Origin: Gammaproteobacteria bacterium
Lineage (GTDB): Bacteria > Pseudomonadota > Gammaproteobacteria > Chromatiales > Sedimenticolaceae
Assembly: GCA_020445165.1 (NCBI GenBank)
Contig: JAGRHE010000134.1
Coordinates: forward strand, 1-7,635
Direction: 5' to 3'
DNA length: 7,635 nucleotides
Shown: piece by piece, positions 1-7,489 of the stretch
How positions within the stretch are numbered: the stretch's first letter is position 1
How the letters are laid out: each line of letters opens with the position of its first letter
Notes under the pieces: generated by a model
What the model was told of the DNA's origin: nothing
Databases searched by the model: none
The model's input: the letters and a program-made list of their open reading frames with translations, nothing else
Program-made: the position numbers and the translations under genes

Positions 1-1
1 T

Positions 2-802
2 GGATCACGCGTACAGCGCGGTGCCGACCTGCGTTACAACCTCGAACTGAGCCTCGAAGACGCGGTCGCCGGTACCAGCGTCAAGATCAAGGTGCCGACC
101 TTGGTCAAGTGTGACACCTGCGGAGGAACGGGCGCCAAGAAGGGCTCGTCGCCGAAGACCTGCGGTACCTGCCAGGGTGCCGGCCAGGTACGTATGCAAC
201 AGGGTTTCTTCTCGGTGCAGCAGACCTGTCCGACCTGTCGCGGACGCGGTACCGTGATCGAAGACCCTTGCGGCACCTGCCGTGGCCAGGGTCGTGTCCA
301 GGAAACCAAGACCCTGTCGGTCAAGGTGCCGCCGGGCGTCGATAACGGCGATCGTATCCGTCTGCAAGGCGAGGGCGAGGCCGGCGATCATGGTGGACCG
401 CCGGGCGACCTGTACGTTCAGGTCCAGGTGCGCGAACACGCGATCTTCACGCGCGACGACAGCCACCTGTATTGCGAGGTACCGATCGACTTTCCGACCG
501 CGGCACTGGGCGGCGAACTCGAGGTGCCGACGCTCGGCGGCAAGGTCATGCTGAAGATCCCCGAGGGCACCCAGACCGGCAAGATGTTTCGGATGCGCGG
601 CAAGGGTGTGAAACCGGTGCGCGGTGGCCCACAGGGTGACCTGATCTGCCGGGTCGTGGTCGAGACGCCGGTCAAGCTGACCGATCATCAACGAGACCTG
701 CTCAACCAGTTGCACAAGTCGCTACAGGGCGGTGGATCCAAGCACAGTCCGAATGCGCATTCCTGGCTCGACCGGGTGAAGAGCTTTTTCACCGATATCT
801 GA
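2..802 (+). CDS. dnaJ: Chaperone protein DnaJ, C-terminal part (5' end outside window)
   Basis: Hsp40 co-chaperone that delivers unfolded clients to DnaK and stimulates its ATPase in the cytoplasm. The frame is open from the first complete codon at position 2 to TGA at 800-802, giving 266 residues. The N-terminal J domain and most of the Gly/Phe linker lie upstream of the window; a complete DnaJ is about 375 residues. All four CxxCxGxG zinc-finger repeats are present: CDTCGGTG (nt 110-133), then [16 protein letters not shown] and CGTCRGQG. Together they form the two zinc sites. The client-binding C-terminal beta domains follow, with typical segments such as GDLYVQVQV and MRGKGVKPV, and the tail [17 protein letters not shown] is the usual DnaJ ending. 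No frameshift is seen. dapB follows 75 nt downstream on the same strand. Recognition is by family motifs and is very secure; only the 5' truncation limits it. Confidence 0.97.
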   Translation, partial: GSRVQRGADLRYNLELSLEDAVAGTSVKIKVPTLVKCDTCGGTGAKKGSSPKTCGTCQGAGQVRMQQGFFSVQQTCPTCRGRGTVIEDPCGTCRGQGRVQETKTLSVKVPPGVDNGDRIRLQGEGEAGDHGGPPGDLYVQVQVREHAIFTRDDSHLYCEVPIDFPTAALGGELEVPTLGGKVMLKIPEGTQTGKMFRMRGKGVKPVRGGPQGDLICRVVVETPVKLTDHQRDLLNQLHKSLQGGGSKHSPNAHSWLDRVKSFFTDI

Positions 803-841
803 ACGCTGCCGGGGCGGTGATCGTACGCGGTGATAACATAG

Positions 842-2177
<1,336 letters not shown>

Positions 2178-2230
2178 GTATGGGGGCTACGGGCCTGGCC
2201 CGGCTCGAAATCGATGCCGGCTCAGGTCGT

Positions 2231-2276
2231 CGTAGGGCAGGCTGTGCCTGCCGTGTCGGGCACAGCCCGACCTACG
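2231..2276. repeat. REP-like intergenic palindrome made of two hairpins inside an outer stem
   Basis: The outer arms CGTAG (2231-2235) and CTACG (2272-2276) enclose two perfect 7-bp hairpins. These are GGCAGGC-TGT-GCCTGCC (2236-2252) and GTCGGGC-ACA-GCCCGAC (2255-2271). The element is also a near-palindrome as a whole, because the reverse complement of one half resembles the other half with a few changes. It lies between the lipoprotein gene and the mscL terminator. Intergenic palindromes of this form (CGTAGG...CCTACG around a GGCTGTGCC core) are scattered in many gammaproteobacterial genomes. There is one copy here, so repetition cannot be shown from the window. It may also terminate or stabilise the dapB-side transcript, but no U-tract follows. 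Confidence 0.7.
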
Positions 2277-2340
2277 CCGAACAACTGATTTGGCCGCCGA
2301 ACGCTGGCAAGTGCGGGTTTCCGGCTTTGTCGCCCGGCGG

Positions 2341-2369
2341 ACAAGAAAAAGGCCGGACAAGCCGGCCTT
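2341..2369 (-). terminator. Rho-independent terminator of mscL
   Basis: On the minus strand an 8-bp stem AAGGCCGG / CCGGCCTT (2369-2362 with 2356-2349, loop 2361-2357) is followed by a T run, seen as the plus-strand A run at 2346-2350. It begins 22 nt past the mscL stop. Confidence 0.85.
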
Positions 2370-2390
2370 GGTGCGAGGGCTAAACGCTGA

Positions 2391-2822
2391 TTATTTCTTG
2401 AGCGAATCGCGGATCTCGCGCAGCAGCACGATATCTTCCGGCGGCTCGGCCGGCGCTTCTTCTTTCTTCTCTTCCTTCTTCTGCAGGTTGTTCATGCCTT
2501 TGATTAGCATGAACACCGCAAAGGCGACGATGATGAAGCTGATCACGCTGTTGACGAATAAACCGGCATTCAGCGTTACGGCTCCCGCTTCCTGGGCGGC
2601 CGCCAACGAGGCGTACGGGCCTGCAGTGGTCCCTTCCTTCAGTGTCAGGAACAGGTCGGTGAAATCGACGCCGCCAAGCAGCAGGCCGATCGGCGGCATG
2701 ATCACGTCGTCGACCAGGCTTTTGACGATCGTTCCGAATGCGCCGCCGATGATGATACCCACGGCCATGTCAACGACATTGCCGCGCATTGCAAATTTTT
2801 TGAACTCTTCCATTATCGCCAT
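2391..2822 (-). CDS. mscL: Large-conductance mechanosensitive channel MscL
   Basis: Homopentameric inner-membrane channel that opens under high membrane tension and releases solutes during hypo-osmotic shock. It has 143 residues, against 136 in E. coli. The amphipathic N-terminal helix EEFKKFAMRGNVVD leads into TM1 (about 17-45: MAVGIIIGGAFG...IVKSLVDDVIMPPIGLL), which carries the small-residue pore constriction. The periplasmic loop (about 50-84) has the usual GGVDF and an Ala/Gly-rich end. TM2 is about 85-110 (FVNSVISFIIVAFAVFMLIKGMN). A charged linker KKEEKKEEAPAEPPED precedes the C-terminal bundle helix VLLREIRDSL. The start at 2822 is supported by GGGGAGA (2837-2831) 8 nt upstream; an in-frame ATG at 2813 lacks such a site. 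The gene is last of three minus-strand genes, 99 nt behind the small unknown gene, and ends at a clear terminator. Its own promoter is not obvious. Confidence 0.97.
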   Translation of the reverse strand: MAIMEEFKKFAMRGNVVDMAVGIIIGGAFGTIVKSLVDDVIMPPIGLLLGGVDFTDLFLTLKEGTTAGPYASLAAAQEAGAVTLNAGLFVNSVISFIIVAFAVFMLIKGMNNLQKKEEKKEEAPAEPPEDIVLLREIRDSLKK

Positions 2823-2844
2823 GGATTCTGTCTCCCCGAGATGT

Positions 2845-2890
2845 GGCCTTGTCTAAGGCCCAAAGTAATGACGCCGGTTTTGCATCCGGC
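2845..2890 (-). other. Two tandem hairpins in the leader upstream of mscL
   Basis: The 99-nt gap before mscL holds a perfect 6-bp hairpin GGCCTT-GTCT-AAGGCC (2845-2860, plus-strand reading). It also holds a 5-bp hairpin GCCGG-(8 nt)-CCGGC (2873-2890). Neither is followed by a convincing T run on the minus strand. They may be weak terminators of the upstream gene, RNA-processing or stability structures in the mscL leader, or chance. The first lies just upstream of the mscL ribosome-binding site. Confidence 0.4.
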
Positions 2891-2921
2891 AGGTTTCGTC
2901 CCTATCGTCGTTCGGATACCG

Positions 2922-3236
2922 TCAATCGGTACTCTTGCTTTGTATCTGCAGCACTGTCGCCAGTTCTGGCGAGCATCTTAACTCTGCCGGTGCATCTTGC
3001 GTAAGGCACCAGCGCACGGCGGCGCGCAATTGCGGCAACAGGCGCTTGCGGACCTGGAGCAGCCCGCCCTGGTGGCCGGCGATCTGGCTGGCCGCATCGA
3101 GCAGCGCCTCGCGTGCGACCTGGGCGCATTCGGAACCGCCCGGCGGGTAGGCCGCCAACGCGTAGCTGCGAATCACCTGCGCCAGTTCGCTTGCCTGCGA
3201 CGGCTCGCACTGCAGGGAGACCAGGCGCGTCTTCAC
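2922..3236 (-). CDS. Small conserved-looking hypothetical protein linked to the SDR gene
   Basis: Not recognised. Reading from GTG at 3236 gives 104 residues ending at TGA 2924-2922. The GTG lies 11 nt after the SDR stop codon, so the two genes are probably one operon with coupled translation; no strong Shine-Dalgarno is visible. The frame stays open upstream into the SDR gene, but those residues are antisense-like and out of frame with a real protein, so I chose the GTG. The product is probably cytosolic: no signal peptide or membrane segment is seen. It is rich in Ala, Leu, Gln and Arg and mostly helical in appearance (SELAQVIRSYALAAYP, VAREALLDAASQIA, VRKRLLPQLRAAVRWCL). Four Cys (residues 10, 37, 77, 88) do not form a CxxC. 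No function can be named; other frames in this interval give less protein-like sequences. Confidence 0.6.
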   Translation of the reverse strand: MKTRLVSLQCEPSQASELAQVIRSYALAAYPPGGSECAQVAREALLDAASQIAGHQGGLLQVRKRLLPQLRAAVRWCLTQDAPAELRCSPELATVLQIQSKSTD

Positions 3237-3247
3237 CGGGGTGCCGT

Positions 3248-3961
3248 TCAACTCTGGCCGTAGACCGGCACCGCTGCACCGGTCACGCAACGCCCGGCGT
3301 CCGAGGCCAGAAACAGTACGACATCGGCCAGCGCGGCCGGCGGCACCCACTTGCTGAAATCCGAATCCGGCATGTCCTTGCGGTTCTGCGGCGTGTCGAT
3401 AGTGCCGGGGAGGATGCAGTTGACGTTGATGTTGTCGAACTTGTTCTCTGCCGCGAGCGATTCGGTCAGCGTGATCACCGCAGCCTTTGACGCGCAGTAG
3501 GGTGCCATTTTCGCCTTACCCTGTTCGGCGGCGCGGGCGGCGACGTTCACGATCCGGCCGTAACCGTTTTCGAGCATGCCCGGGATCGCACGGCGACAGG
3601 TGTTGAAGACCGAACGTGCGTTCAGGTCCATCATCAGGTCCCAGTCCTTGTCGTCGGTGTTCTGTACCTTCGGTCCCATGCGGAAGCCGCCGGCGATGTT
3701 GGCGAGCACGTCGATCCGGCCGAACGTTTCGATCACGGCGCCGAGCGTGGCATCGACGGAGGTGCGATCGATCAGGTCGACCTCGAAGGCTTTGGCCGAC
3801 GCCTGTCCCTGGCACTGCGCGATGGTCTGTTGGCAGCTGTCGACATTGCGGTCCAGCAAGGCAAGGTGGGCGCCGCAGGCGGCGAATGCCTGGGCCACGG
3901 CACGACCGAGGTTACCCCCGGCGCCGGTGATCACGATGACTTTCTGGTCGAATTCATGCAT
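3248..3961 (-). CDS. Short-chain dehydrogenase/reductase (classical SDR) lacking the usual catalytic Ser
   Basis: NAD(P)-dependent oxidoreductase with a Rossmann fold; substrate unknown. There are 237 residues from ATG 3961, with GGAGAG (3974-3969) 7 nt upstream. The cofactor loop ITGAGGNLG (11-19) is a variant of TGxxxGxG, with Asn in place of the second Gly. D37 at the end of strand 2 (LALLDRN) suggests NAD(H) preference. NIAGG (88-92) replaces the usual NNAG, and structural N114 is in DLNARSV. The active-site pair is Y155 and K159 (YCASK), but counting back 13 residues puts Ala (A142, in VNVAARAAEQG) where classical SDRs have Ser. The same Ser-less pattern with AKAA occurs in dihydropteridine reductases. 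PG at 185-186 and the C-terminal ALADVVLFLASDAGRCVTGAAVPVYG are standard. It heads a minus-strand group with the small unknown gene. A weak promoter candidate on that strand is TTGTCC (4024-4019) and TAGGCT (4002-3997). Confidence 0.9.
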   Translation of the reverse strand: MHEFDQKVIVITGAGGNLGRAVAQAFAACGAHLALLDRNVDSCQQTIAQCQGQASAKAFEVDLIDRTSVDATLGAVIETFGRIDVLANIAGGFRMGPKVQNTDDKDWDLMMDLNARSVFNTCRRAIPGMLENGYGRIVNVAARAAEQGKAKMAPYCASKAAVITLTESLAAENKFDNINVNCILPGTIDTPQNRKDMPDSDFSKWVPPAALADVVLFLASDAGRCVTGAAVPVYGQS

Positions 3962-4033
3962 GTCGGTTCTCTCCGCGAAGCTGCTGATGCCGGCGCAGCC
4001 TACCCGATCACCGGCCGCGGACAAAACCACTGG

Positions 4034-4049
4034 TGGCGCGGCATTTGCT
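4034..4049 (+). promoter_or_regulatory. Sigma-54 (RpoN)-type promoter match upstream of fliK-like gene
   Basis: TGGCGC at 4034-4039, five nucleotides, then TTGCT at 4045-4049. This fits the TGGCAC-N5-TTGCW consensus with one mismatch and the exact spacing: GG at 4035-4036 and GC at 4047-4048 are 10 nt apart. The predicted start would be near 4060, giving a leader of about 60 nt. Sigma-54 drives many flagellar genes in polar-flagellated Gammaproteobacteria, which fits the gene downstream. Confidence 0.55.
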
Positions 4050-4051
4050 GC

Positions 4052-4067
4052 TGGCATGAAGCCTGCT
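4052..4067 (+). promoter_or_regulatory. Second, weaker sigma-54-like site in tandem
   Basis: TGGCAT (4052-4057), N5, CTGCT (4063-4067) has the same GG-N10-GC spacing, 18 nt downstream of the better site, but two mismatches. It may be a non-productive RpoN-binding site or chance in GC-rich DNA. Confidence 0.25.
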
Positions 4068-4119
4068 TCGTTGGCAGTGGACCGACTTGGTCGAAAGGCT
4101 CGCGGAGAAGGTGATACCC

Positions 4120-5070
4120 ATGTTTCAGCTCGCACTGTTGGCACCCGGCATGCAGGCACTGGGTCGCGGTGAGTCGGCTGTCGACGCCGGAGCAACGGGG
4201 CTGGCGGCATTGTTGCGCGGTGATGTCGAGGCCGAAGGCCTGTTTCCGGATGAGCTGCATGCCCTGCTGATGCAGTTCACGCCGGAGATGATGACCCGCC
4301 TAGACGAGCTGGTGCGAAGCGGCATGAACTTGCCGCAGGCGGCAAATCAACTCCTCGGCGATGCCGGTACCGGTGAGGCTTTCGACAGCTTTTCCGCGTT
4401 GCTGTCGCGTACATCGGAACAGCGGCCGTCGTTGGCCGGCCTGCCACAGGTGTTGGTGCCTGCGGGGGTAGCGTCGCAGGCTTCGACCGCGGCAGTCGTC
4501 GCTGCCAACACCCATGATCCGTCGTTCCCGGCCAATTTCGGGTTGCCGCCGCTGGGCGCCGTCTCGCTCGGTACGGCCGGTGTCGCCACCGGTCAGCCGA
4601 CGCTGGCCTCGCAGCTGACCGGCAATCTCCTCGACATGGCGGTGGCCCAGCAGGTGGGGAGCAAGGGCTGGTCGGATGCGATCGGGGAGCGGGTCATGTG
4701 GATGATGCAGGGCGACCAGCAGTTCGCCCGGCTCAAGCTCAATCCGCCCCAGCTCGGGCCACTCGAGATCCGGGTCAACGTATCGCAGGACCAGTCCAGC
4801 GTGGCTTTCATCGCCCAGCACGCAGCGACACGCGAGGCGCTCGAAGCCGCACTACCGCGCCTGCGCGAGATGTTCGACCAGGCGTCGTTGCAGCTGGTGC
4901 GTGCCGATGTTGGCGACCCTGCATCCGGTCGCGACGGCTTCGCCGAAACATCCGGGGGATCTGCCGGCTACGGGCATGCCGATGGTTCGGGCGAGAATGG
5001 TGAGGCGGCTGGCCTGTCTGCTCCGTCCGGGCTGGTCAACGCGACCGCGCTGGTCGACCTGTTCGCGTAG
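4120..5070 (+). CDS. fliK: FliK-like flagellar hook-length control protein (orphan)
   Basis: FliK is exported through the flagellar type III apparatus, measures hook length and switches FlhB specificity from hook to filament subunits. ATG 4120 is chosen because GGAGAAGG (4104-4111) sits 8 nt before it; a GTG 33 nt upstream would lie before this site. The protein has 316 residues, at the short end for FliK. The N-terminal 100 residues are mostly helical. Residues 105-165 are low-complexity Ala/Gly/Pro/Val, as expected of the flexible ruler. The conserved C-terminal domain is about 180-265: GERVMWMM, then FARLKLNPPQLGPLEIRV (PPQLGPLE at 209-216), VAFIAQHAATREALE and LPRLREMF. A Gly/Ser-rich tail ends LVDLFA. 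No other flagellar gene is visible; neighbours are an SDR (divergent) and lapA. It could be the main fliK, a second copy, or a YlqG-type FliK-domain protein. Sigma-54-type sites lie upstream. Confidence 0.85.
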   Translation: MFQLALLAPGMQALGRGESAVDAGATGLAALLRGDVEAEGLFPDELHALLMQFTPEMMTRLDELVRSGMNLPQAANQLLGDAGTGEAFDSFSALLSRTSEQRPSLAGLPQVLVPAGVASQASTAAVVAANTHDPSFPANFGLPPLGAVSLGTAGVATGQPTLASQLTGNLLDMAVAQQVGSKGWSDAIGERVMWMMQGDQQFARLKLNPPQLGPLEIRVNVSQDQSSVAFIAQHAATREALEAALPRLREMFDQASLQLVRADVGDPASGRDGFAETSGGSAGYGHADGSGENGEAAGLSAPSGLVNATALVDLFA

Positions 5071-5074
5071 AGAC

Positions 5075-5090
5075 GGCGCGCGTACGCGCC
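5075..5090. other. Perfect 16-bp palindrome after fliK
   Basis: GGCGCG-CGTA-CGCGCC, a fully self-complementary sequence 4 nt past the fliK stop. It could form a GC-rich hairpin in the transcript, but no U-tract follows, so as an intrinsic terminator it is weak. Confidence 0.45.
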
Positions 5091-5120
5091 ATCAGCGTAC
5101 CGCATGCCGGTTCCTTTCCT

Positions 5121-5129
5121 TGCTATCAT
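5121..5129 (+). promoter_or_regulatory. Extended -10 promoter for lapA-lapB(-pyrF)
   Basis: TGCTATCAT: TATCAT (5124-5129, one mismatch to TATAAT) with the extended TG at 5121-5122. No good -35 is found at 16-18 nt spacing. The predicted start near 5136 gives a leader of about 40 nt before lapA. Confidence 0.5.
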
Positions 5130-5162
5130 GGGCGCGCATCGCACACGCCGCCGGGAATGCAT

Positions 5163-5170
5163 GAGAGGAA
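5163..5170 (+). promoter_or_regulatory. Shine-Dalgarno site fixing the TTG start of lapA
   Basis: GAGAGGAA lies 6 nt before TTG 5177. An in-frame stop (TGA 5162-5164) lies just upstream, and no ATG or GTG fits, so TTG is the only reasonable start. Confidence 0.75.
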
Positions 5171-5176
5171 TTCGTC

Positions 5177-5464
5177 TTGGTCATCATCAAGCTGTTGTTG
5201 CTGCTGGTTTTCATGGTCGTCGGAGCAAGCTTCGCGATAATCAATGATGCGCCGGTTTCGGTCGACCTGTACTTCATTACTGCCGAGTTGCCCTTGTCGT
5301 TGCTGCTGTTGCTCGCACTCGGTTGCGGCATCCTGCTCGGTGGTCTCGCTGGCGTGGTCTATTTCATGCGGGTCAAGAAAGAGAATGCTGACCTCAAGCG
5401 CAAGACCCGGCTGGTGAACGAAGAGGTCAGGAACCTGCGTTCGATGCCAATCAAGGGACGCTGA
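5177..5464 (+). CDS. lapA: Lipopolysaccharide assembly protein A (LapA, DUF1049)
   Basis: Small inner-membrane protein that partners LapB in controlling LPS synthesis, known in E. coli as YciS. It has 95 residues (E. coli 102). TM1 is about 3-22 (IIKLLLLLVFMVVGASFAI), followed by the family signature IINDAPVSVDLYFITAELPLS (about 21-41). That segment corresponds to the NDQQVTFNYL region of E. coli LapA. TM2 is about 42-63 (LLLLLALGCGILLGGLAGVVYF), and the cytoplasmic tail RVKKENADLKRKTRLVNEEVRNL forms a short coiled coil. The start codon is TTG, which may limit expression. The lapB GTG begins 4 nt after this stop, so the two are co-transcribed and probably translationally coupled. In many Gammaproteobacteria ihfB precedes lapA; here the FliK-like gene does. 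Confidence 0.93.
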   Translation: MVIIKLLLLLVFMVVGASFAIINDAPVSVDLYFITAELPLSLLLLLALGCGILLGGLAGVVYFMRVKKENADLKRKTRLVNEEVRNLRSMPIKGR

Positions 5465-5468
5465 CGCG

Positions 5469-6638
5469 GTGCAGGAACTGCTGTTGTTGTTGTTGCCGGT
5501 AGCGGCCGCCTCCGGATGGCTGGCCGCCCGTCGCAGTGCCCAGAAGGACACGACCGGAGGCGGTTGCGAAACCAACCCGGTATATTTCCGCGGCCTCAAC
5601 CATCTGCTCAACGAGGAGCCCGACAAGGCCATCGATGCCTTCGTCGAGATGCTCGAAGTCGACAGTGACACGGTCGAGACGCATCTCGCACTGGGCAACC
5701 TGTTTCGCCGGCGCGGCGAGGTCGAGCGGGCGATCCGCATCCACCAGAACCTGATTGCGCGGCCGGCGCTGACCCGTGACCAGCGCGCCCAGGCGCTGCT
5801 CGAACTCGGCCAGGATTACATGCGCGCCGGCCTGTACGACCGGGCCGAGAACCTATTCCGTGAGCTGAAGGAAACCCAGCTGCACGTGAAGCAGGCACTG
5901 AACAACCTGCTGGTGATCTACGAGAAAGAGCGCGACTGGAATGCCTGCCTGGGCGTGGCCGACGAACTCGAATCGATCACCGGCAGCAAGATGATGCTGC
6001 AGAAATCGCACTACTTCTGCGAGCTGGCACTGGCAGCGCGTGCCGAGGGGCGCGCCAACGACGCGGCGGGCTACCTGAAAAAGGCGCTGGCGACCTTCCG
6101 TGGCTGCGTGCGGGCAAATCATTTGCAGGCGCAGTTTGCCGCCGCGCAGGGCGATTTCAAGGGTGCGATCCGTACCTTGCGCCAGACCGCTGAGCAGGAT
6201 GCCGATTATCTGCCCGAGGTGCTGCCGGAGATCGTCAGCAGTTTCCGCAGCCTGGGTGATGGCGCGGAACTGCGCGCGTTTCTCGAGGAAGCGGCTGCCG
6301 CCAGTCCTGGTTCGGGTGCCGAGCTGGCCATGGTCGACCTGTTGATCGAGCAGAAGGGCGAGGCCGAAGCGGCGAAGTTCCTGGCCGAGCAGCTGGCGCG
6401 GGAACCGAGCCTGGCGCTGCTCCTGCGCAGCATCGAGCTCAATGCGCGCATGCCCGAAGGTCAGTCGGTCGCTTTCCTGGAAGGCCTGCGACCGCATATC
6501 CGGCGCCTGCTCGATCAGCGCCCCGTCTACCAGTGCAGCCACTGCGGCTTTACCGCGAAGACGCTGCACTGGCAGTGCCCGAGTTGCCGGCGCTGGAGCA
6601 CGATCAAGCGCCGGCCCGGCTGTGAAGCCGATTTGTGA
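5469..6638 (+). CDS. lapB: Lipopolysaccharide assembly protein B (LapB/YciM)
   Basis: Inner-membrane-anchored TPR protein that promotes FtsH degradation of LpxC, and so balances LPS against phospholipid synthesis. It has 389 residues, the same as E. coli LapB. The N-terminal anchor is about 2-20 (QELLLLLLPVAAASGWLAA), followed by RRSAQ. TPR repeats fill about 35-330; the first two (YFRGLNHLLNEEPDKAIDAF and THLALGNLFRRRGEVERAIR) and GQDYMRAGLYDRAENLF match the E. coli protein closely. The C-terminal rubredoxin-like metal site has Cys 356, 359, 370 and 373 (YQCSHCGF...WQCPSCRRWSTIK), which pack on the TPRs and are required for function in E. coli. The start is GTG, with AAGGGA (5454-5459) 9 nt upstream. 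Two extra Cys (33, 385) flank the domains and are not family features I know. pyrF follows 18 nt downstream, the standard order. Confidence 0.96.
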   Translation: MQELLLLLLPVAAASGWLAARRSAQKDTTGGGCETNPVYFRGLNHLLNEEPDKAIDAFVEMLEVDSDTVETHLALGNLFRRRGEVERAIRIHQNLIARPALTRDQRAQALLELGQDYMRAGLYDRAENLFRELKETQLHVKQALNNLLVIYEKERDWNACLGVADELESITGSKMMLQKSHYFCELALAARAEGRANDAAGYLKKALATFRGCVRANHLQAQFAAAQGDFKGAIRTLRQTAEQDADYLPEVLPEIVSSFRSLGDGAELRAFLEEAAAASPGSGAELAMVDLLIEQKGEAEAAKFLAEQLAREPSLALLLRSIELNARMPEGQSVAFLEGLRPHIRRLLDQRPVYQCSHCGFTAKTLHWQCPSCRRWSTIKRRPGCEADL

Positions 6639-6656
6639 ATCATCAGGTGAGAAGAC

Positions 6657-7367
6657 ATGCGTGACACGGATCCGCGGGTGATCATCGCCCTGGATTTTGC
6701 CGACACGGCGCCCGCCATGGCGCTGCTCGAAAGACTCGATCCGGCGCAATGCCGGGTGAAGATCGGCAAGGAGATGTTCACCCGGGCCGGACCGGCATTC
6801 GTCGAACAGGTCGCTGGCCGTGGCTTCGAGATCTTTCTCGATCTCAAGTTCCACGATATCCCCAACACCGTGGCTGCGGCCTGCTCGGTTGCCGCCGATC
6901 TCGGTGTCTGGATGATGAATGTGCATGCCTCCGGCGGCCGACGCATGATGAGTGCCGCGGCCGAGCGCCTGGCCCAGCATGCGCAGCGCCCGTTGCTGAT
7001 CGGCGTGACCATCCTGACCAGTCTGGGGGAAGCGGATATCGCTGAGATCGGCTATCACGGCAGTCCTGCCGAGAACGTGTCGCGACTGGCGGCGCTGGCG
7101 CAGGACAGTGGCCTGGACGGCGTCGTGTGTTCGCCGCTCGAGGTCGCGTCGTTGCGAACCGAGCGTGGCAAGGATTTCAGGCTGGTCACGCCGGGCGTAC
7201 GACCCGCCGGCTCGGCGACGGATGACCAGCGCCGCATCATGACCCCGGGCGACGCGATTGCCGCAGGGGCGAGCTACCTCGTGGTCGGCCGGCCGATCAC
7301 GGCACAGGCCGATCCGGTTGCAGCACTTGCGTCGATCAACGCCGAGATCGCGGCGGTCGCTACCTGA
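6657..7367 (+). CDS. pyrF: Orotidine 5'-phosphate decarboxylase PyrF
   Basis: Last step of de novo UMP synthesis: decarboxylates OMP to UMP in the cytoplasm, as a TIM-barrel dimer. It has 236 residues, typical of the bacterial group-I enzyme. The substrate and catalytic residues are visible: D13 in ALDF, K35 in VKIGKEMF, and the D-x-K-x-x-D catalytic array in [10 protein letters not shown] (D62, K64, D67). Phosphate binding uses VTPGVRP (177-183) and GR at 211-212 (VVGRPIT). The Met start has AGGTGA (6645-6650) 6 nt upstream. It is probably transcribed with lapA-lapB and ends at an intrinsic terminator 13 nt past the stop. Nothing is unusual in the sequence. Confidence 0.97.
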   Translation: MRDTDPRVIIALDFADTAPAMALLERLDPAQCRVKIGKEMFTRAGPAFVEQVAGRGFEIFLDLKFHDIPNTVAAACSVAADLGVWMMNVHASGGRRMMSAAAERLAQHAQRPLLIGVTILTSLGEADIAEIGYHGSPAENVSRLAALAQDSGLDGVVCSPLEVASLRTERGKDFRLVTPGVRPAGSATDDQRRIMTPGDAIAAGASYLVVGRPITAQADPVAALASINAEIAAVAT

Positions 7368-7379
7368 GCACCTCTCGGT

Positions 7380-7408
7380 GCGCCGGTTCTGCGGTCGGCG
7401 CAATTTTT
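7380..7408 (+). terminator. Rho-independent terminator after pyrF
   Basis: A perfect 6-bp GC stem, GCGCCG (7380-7385) / CGGCGC (7396-7401), with a 10-nt loop is followed by AATTTTT (7402-7408). A smaller hairpin GCACC-TCTC-GGTGC (7368-7381) overlaps its 5' edge. Together they close the lapA-lapB-pyrF unit. Confidence 0.85.
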
Positions 7409-7450
7409 ACCGTTGCATAAAAAGAACCATTGCGCGGCCCCAGCGCAGGT

Positions 7451-7478
7451 TTGGTAGCTTTACGGGCCGATTTATAAG
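7451..7478 (+). promoter_or_regulatory. Possible sigma-70 promoter for the gene at 7605
   Basis: TTGGTA (7451-7456, 4 of 6 to TTGACA) and TATAAG (7473-7478, 5 of 6 to TATAAT) are separated by 16 nt. They lie in an AT-rich patch between the pyrF terminator and the next start. The leader would be about 120 nt. Confidence 0.45.
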
Positions 7479-7489
7479 GTTATCCGAAT

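Noticed and set aside
5..715. Minus-strand open frame opposite dnaJ
   Set aside because: Antisense of the DnaJ zinc-finger and C-terminal domains; composition is typical of a shadow frame.
2290..2856. Plus-strand open frame opposite mscL
   Set aside because: Ser/Pro-rich antisense of the MscL membrane helices, running through the mscL terminator.
3971..4107. Inverted copies of TCTCCGCGA on either side of the divergent spacer
   Set aside because: Both are the ribosome-binding regions of the divergent genes; similarity of 9 nt is explained by the shared Shine-Dalgarno sequence.
3962..4210. N-terminal extension of the SDR frame to 4210
   Set aside because: The extension would cover the divergent spacer and the fliK start, is unlike SDR N-termini, and ATG 3961 has a clear Shine-Dalgarno site directly before the first beta strand.
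4300..4821. Minus-strand open frame opposite the FliK-like gene
   Set aside because: It overlaps the conserved FliK C-terminal domain in antisense; Arg/His-rich without recognisable motifs.
5853..7403. Long minus-strand open frame (516 codons) opposite lapB and pyrF
   Set aside because: It is the antisense frame of two secure genes in GC-rich DNA; its sequence is Arg/His/Gln-rich with no family motif.
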